Positions 4,705 to 7,145 of a stretch of DNA of 7,145 nt are shown here, piece after piece. The stretch is from Gammaproteobacteria bacterium (GTDB lineage: Bacteria > Pseudomonadota > Gammaproteobacteria > Eutrophobiales > Eutrophobiaceae): NCBI GenBank assembly GCA_004356415.1, contig SMWN01000070.1, forward strand, positions 1-7,145. Direction: 5' to 3'. Below the pieces are notes generated by a model that saw only the letters and a list, made by a program, of their open reading frames with translations, had not been told where the DNA came from and searched no databases. A program made the position numbers and the translations under genes. Every line of letters starts with the position of its first letter. The first letter of the stretch is position 1.

Positions 4705-6687
4705 TTACCAGTGAATACCTCGTGTTAATTGTGCGAATGCCACCATTTCTGGTGAAGCTTCCACTTCTTCCTCCTGCTTCCCACTCGCGGCAGTGGACTC
4801 GGGGAACAACCGGAAGGCAGTGTTCATGACGATTTCAATCAGTTTTGGCGTAATCGCATAGGCTATCCACATGATAATCCCCAAGCGTGTGACGATTCTT
4901 TTTGGCTGGTAGATAATGGCTTCGGCTACCATGTCAGCAGCATCTTCAGGACTGATCATAGGCACGTTCTGGTACAATTTTGTGGGTGCGATCATCGGCG
5001 TACTCACCAGTGGCATGTTGATGGTGGTGAAATGGATTCCCTCATCGGCGAACTCGGCACCTGCACAGCGGGTGAAAGCATCCTGTGCCGCCTTGGAGGC
5101 GATGTAAGCTGAAAATCGTGGTGAATTGCTCAACACGCCGATGGTGGAGATATTAATGATATGCCCATGCTGCTTTTTCAACATGCTGGGCAGAAAGCCT
5201 ATGGTCATGCGCAGGCCACCGAAGTAGTTCAACTGCATGGTACGCTCGAAATCGTGGAATCGGTCAAATGACAGGACGATGGAACGCCGGATTGAGCGAC
5301 CGGCGTTGTTCACAAGGAAATCAACGCCACCGTGTTTTTTCAACACCTGTTTAACCAGTTTGTCGCAGGCAGCCATATCCGACAGGTCGCAACTGTAGCT
5401 ATAGGCGCAGCCGTCGGCAGACTTGATCTCATCTAGTACCTCACTTAATTTACCCTCGTCGCGGGCCACCAACAGAACGGTTGCGCCTGCACTTGCCAGT
5501 TTCAAAGCAGTGGCCTTGCCGATACCGGAGGAACCTCCGGTTACCATGGCTATTTGGTCGCTGACTTTGCCTTTCAGGCTGTGGTCGACGAATAGATCAG
5601 GATCCATGTGGCGTTCCCAGTAGTCCCACAACTTCCAGGCATAATCCTCCAGGGGCGGCACCTTAATGTCAGTGCCCTGTAATGCCTTTGTTGTCTCCCG
5701 GCAATCAAAGCGGGTCGGTTTGTTAATAAACTGGAATAGCTCTTTGGGAATACCGAGATCCTGGAGTATCTGCCTGGTAATACGACGCACTGCTGCCAGC
5801 CTGGCCAGACCCTCGGTGACATAAGAAGGGATAAAGCCGAACATGCGTGCATTCAAACGGATGGTCATGGTCGGCGCGTGACCAGCCCGGGCGAAGATAT
5901 TGAGGACATCACCTAGGTAGTGGGGTTCGGGGTCGGTGAGATGGAAACACTGGCTGTCTTTGCCATTTAAATGGGCAATATGATCCATGGCGTTTACTAC
6001 GAAGTCCACCGGTACCAAGTTCCAGTGCCCACCTTCCAGGCCGATAGTGGGCATCCAGGGTGGCAAGACCCTGCGTATCTTCTGGATCAACTTAAACAGA
6101 TAATAGGGTCCGTCAATTTTGTCCATTTCACCGTTCTGCGAATCGCCCACGATAACCCCTGGCCGGTAGATACGCCATGGCCGGTTATACTGTTGGCGTA
6201 CTAGTGCTTCAGATTCGTGCATGGTACTAAAGTAGGGATGATTGAGACCGCTGGCCTCATCAAACATGTCCTCCCGAAAGACCCCGTCATACATTCCAGC
6301 AGCGGCGATGGAACTTAGGTGGTGGAAACAACCGGTTTTTATCGCTTCGGCAAACTCCAGAGTGTGGTGTGTACCCTCTACATTGGTGATACGCTGGTTT
6401 TTCGCATCCGCGTTCAGGTCATAACCGCCAGACAGGTGGAAGAAATGATCGATTTTCCCTTTCAGGTTGATTAGATCTTTTTGACAGACGCCGAGACCGG
6501 CTTCCGTCAGATCGCCGACTATGGGCACAACGCGATCAGATTGCACGTCCCAAATAGCGTGCAACTGTTCTAATTTGTCCAGTGACCGTTCCCGCATGAA
6601 TACGTATACGGTTCCATTATGTTGCAGCAGTTTGGCAACCAGTCGGCGCCCGACAAAACCTGAAGCTCCGGTGACGAAGTAGTTCAT
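4705..6687 (-). CDS. two-domain fatty acyl-CoA reductase (alcohol-forming type), Marinobacter FAR-like
   Basis: These enzymes reduce long-chain acyl-CoA to aldehyde and on to fatty alcohol with NADPH, feeding wax esters. The 660 residues match the Marinobacter FAR length (about 661). Residues 1-345 are an extended SDR: TGASGFVG (6-13), GDLT (58-61), SSIAAAG near 125, RIYRPGVIVGD near 172. Residues 378-640 are a classical SDR like Acinetobacter Acr1: TGGSSGIG (383-390), NNAGRSIRRS from 460, YIASK (Tyr528, Lys532), INMPLVSTPMIAPTK near 556, and the tail VAFAQLTRGIHW. Two oddities: the N-terminal YxxxK reads YFSTM (Tyr152, Met156), losing the catalytic Lys; and the C-terminal Ser is Thr515 in NISTIG. 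I chose ATG 6687 (MNYFVTG) because it has GGAG eight bases upstream and fits the family; the frame extends 22 codons further to 6753 without family support. Expected cytoplasmic or membrane-associated. Confidence 0.94.
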   Translation of the reverse strand: MNYFVTGASGFVGRRLVAKLLQHNGTVYVFMRERSLDKLEQLHAIWDVQSDRVVPIVGDLTEAGLGVCQKDLINLKGKIDHFFHLSGGYDLNADAKNQRITNVEGTHHTLEFAEAIKTGCFHHLSSIAAAGMYDGVFREDMFDEASGLNHPYFSTMHESEALVRQQYNRPWRIYRPGVIVGDSQNGEMDKIDGPYYLFKLIQKIRRVLPPWMPTIGLEGGHWNLVPVDFVVNAMDHIAHLNGKDSQCFHLTDPEPHYLGDVLNIFARAGHAPTMTIRLNARMFGFIPSYVTEGLARLAAVRRITRQILQDLGIPKELFQFINKPTRFDCRETTKALQGTDIKVPPLEDYAWKLWDYWERHMDPDLFVDHSLKGKVSDQIAMVTGGSSGIGKATALKLASAGATVLLVARDEGKLSEVLDEIKSADGCAYSYSCDLSDMAACDKLVKQVLKKHGGVDFLVNNAGRSIRRSIVLSFDRFHDFERTMQLNYFGGLRMTIGFLPSMLKKQHGHIINISTIGVLSNSPRFSAYIASKAAQDAFTRCAGAEFADEGIHFTTINMPLVSTPMIAPTKLYQNVPMISPEDAADMVAEAIIYQPKRIVTRLGIIMWIAYAITPKLIEIVMNTAFRLFPESTAASGKQEEEVEASPEMVAFAQLTRGIHW

Positions 6688-6810
6688 AGTAAAATCTCCA
6701 TAAGAGAATTTCTTTGAAAAAAAATATCCTGTTTCACTCAAGCTCCTGTACACAGATAACGTAAAGCTGCTAACAGTAAGCGTAAGATGAATTAGTACAT
6801 ATTTGATATA

Positions 6811-6839
6811 AAAATATTAAAAATTATTATTCCACTCAA
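6811..6839 (-). promoter_or_regulatory. possible promoter of the acyl-CoA reductase gene
   Basis: On the minus strand TTGAGT (6834-6839) and TATTTT (6811-6816) are separated by exactly 17 bases, each with four of six consensus matches. It lies about 125 bases before the reductase ATG, in a very AT-rich stretch that holds no gene. The leader between is long; no known riboswitch was recognised. Confidence 0.3.
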
Positions 6840-6873
6840 ATGATAGACCATTTTAATAGCGATATGTTAGTAA

Positions 6874-7038
6874 GTTGAGTTTGATCCCATGCTTTGCCCT
6901 CGTTATGGTGCAGAGATGCGAATGATGACCTTGATAGAAGATGAACCGGTCATTGAAAAGAGCCTCAAACTCCTGCCCTTAACATATACGCCTGCCAGAT
7001 ATAAACTAAAGCAAACATGTCCTATTATCTTTCATTAG
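6874..7038 (+). pseudogene. 3' fragment of an IS91-like (Y2) transposase gene
   Basis: The frame opens after TAA 6871-6873, has ATG at 6889, and stops at TAG 7036-7038. It reads FDPMLCPRYGAEMRMMTLIED and then EPVIEKSLKLL. The pattern CPxCGxxM-x(5)-IED-x-x-VIEKIL is the near-C-terminal signature of IS91/IS801-type rolling-circle transposases (Y2_Tnp). Here the second Cys of CPRC is Tyr, and the usual following HLGLW is lost. The upstream part with the catalytic tyrosines is absent: 6688-6870 has stops in this frame. It is a dead scrap and probably marks a past insertion next to the reductase gene. Confidence 0.62.
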
Positions 7039-7068
7039 AAAGAAAATTCTTATTTGTTTTTCGGAAGT

Positions 7069-7145
7069 TCAACGTCCGCTTTTTGCACATAGCACCAATT
7101 CAATATCTCTGACCGATTGAAGTGGCACTGGAAAGCAGACGTTCA
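7069..7145. repeat. long imperfect inverted repeat at the window edge
   Basis: Left arm TCAACGTCCGCTTTT (7069-7083) pairs with the right arm GAAAGCAGACGTTCA (7131-7145) at 12 of 15 positions. Inside, CCAATTCAAT (7095-7104) pairs with ATTGAAGTGG (7116-7125) at 9 of 10. The whole could fold into a hairpin with arms of about 28-34 bases and an 11-base loop. It lies 30 bases after the transposase scrap and may run past the window. It could be an element end, a small non-autonomous element or a REP-type repeat; no copy elsewhere in the window was seen. Confidence 0.5.

Noticed and set aside
5574..5852. 92-codon minus frame in another phase within the reductase gene
   Set aside because: It lies fully inside the reductase gene on the same strand; the reductase frame there matches the family throughout.
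6688..6753. 22-codon N-terminal extension of the acyl-CoA reductase frame
   Set aside because: The extension is AT-rich and lacks a ribosome site, while ATG 6687 begins MNYFVTG exactly as in the family and has GGAG at good spacing.
7028..7043. Hairpin TCTTTC-ATTA-GAAAGA as a terminator
   Set aside because: It is a 6-bp AT-rich stem with an interrupted T-stretch several bases later, too weak to call, and it overlaps the stop of the transposase scrap.
7069..7145. Integron attC site
   Set aside because: The arm ends do not show the paired RYYYAAC and GTTRRRY core sites in proper order, and no integrase or gene cassette array is nearby.
1..7145. tRNA, rRNA or CRISPR array
   Set aside because: No cloverleaf with a T-arm signature, no rRNA-like stretch and no regularly spaced direct repeats were seen on either strand.

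Overview
The window looks like an accessory, partly decayed stretch of a Gram-negative genome, most likely a gammaproteobacterium. The evidence is a full lipid A biosynthesis gene (lpxD), preceded by a C-terminal peptide that resembles the periplasmic chaperone Skp/OmpH, and a long-chain fatty acyl-CoA reductase of the two-domain type known from Marinobacter. Species cannot be named from the sequence. Composition is uneven: hand counts give 18/60 G+C at 541-600 (lpxD) but 36/60 at 4081-4140 and 32/60 at 6241-6300 (the two dehydrogenase genes).

Layout. 1-66 is the tail of an upstream gene and 93-1097 is lpxD, both on +. The expected followers fabZ/lpxA are absent; instead 1098-1556 is a gene-poor stretch with a broken reading frame that may be a transposase remnant. 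A NYN-domain (PIN-like nuclease fold) gene lies on the minus strand at 1557-2132. Upstream of it is a strong minus-strand terminator with a UUCG loop (2211-2240), behind a hairpin-rich segment (2241-2410) that could be a small RNA. A c-type cytochrome domain without start codon or signal peptide (2476-2787, +) follows, then a small zinc-ribbon gene on minus (2931-3110) and about 600 bases holding only short or broken frames.

The main block is 3728-6687, two minus-strand genes: a 660-residue fatty acyl-CoA reductase (extended SDR plus classical SDR) and, downstream of it, a 269-residue SDR resembling the SDR16C/retinol dehydrogenase-like group. Together they could turn activated fatty acids into aldehydes and alcohols, for example for wax esters. 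The most striking detail is that the active-site YxxxK motif of the reductase's N-terminal domain reads Tyr-Phe-Ser-Thr-Met, so its catalytic lysine is missing, while the C-terminal domain keeps YxxxK but has Thr in the usual Ser position. One hypothesis is that the enzyme now stops at the aldehyde and that the neighbouring SDR takes over the second step; the other is early decay.

The right end (6874-7145) carries a 3' scrap of an IS91-like transposase and a long imperfect inverted repeat that reaches the window edge. The transposon scraps, headless genes and composition shift fit an island built by insertion and erosion.
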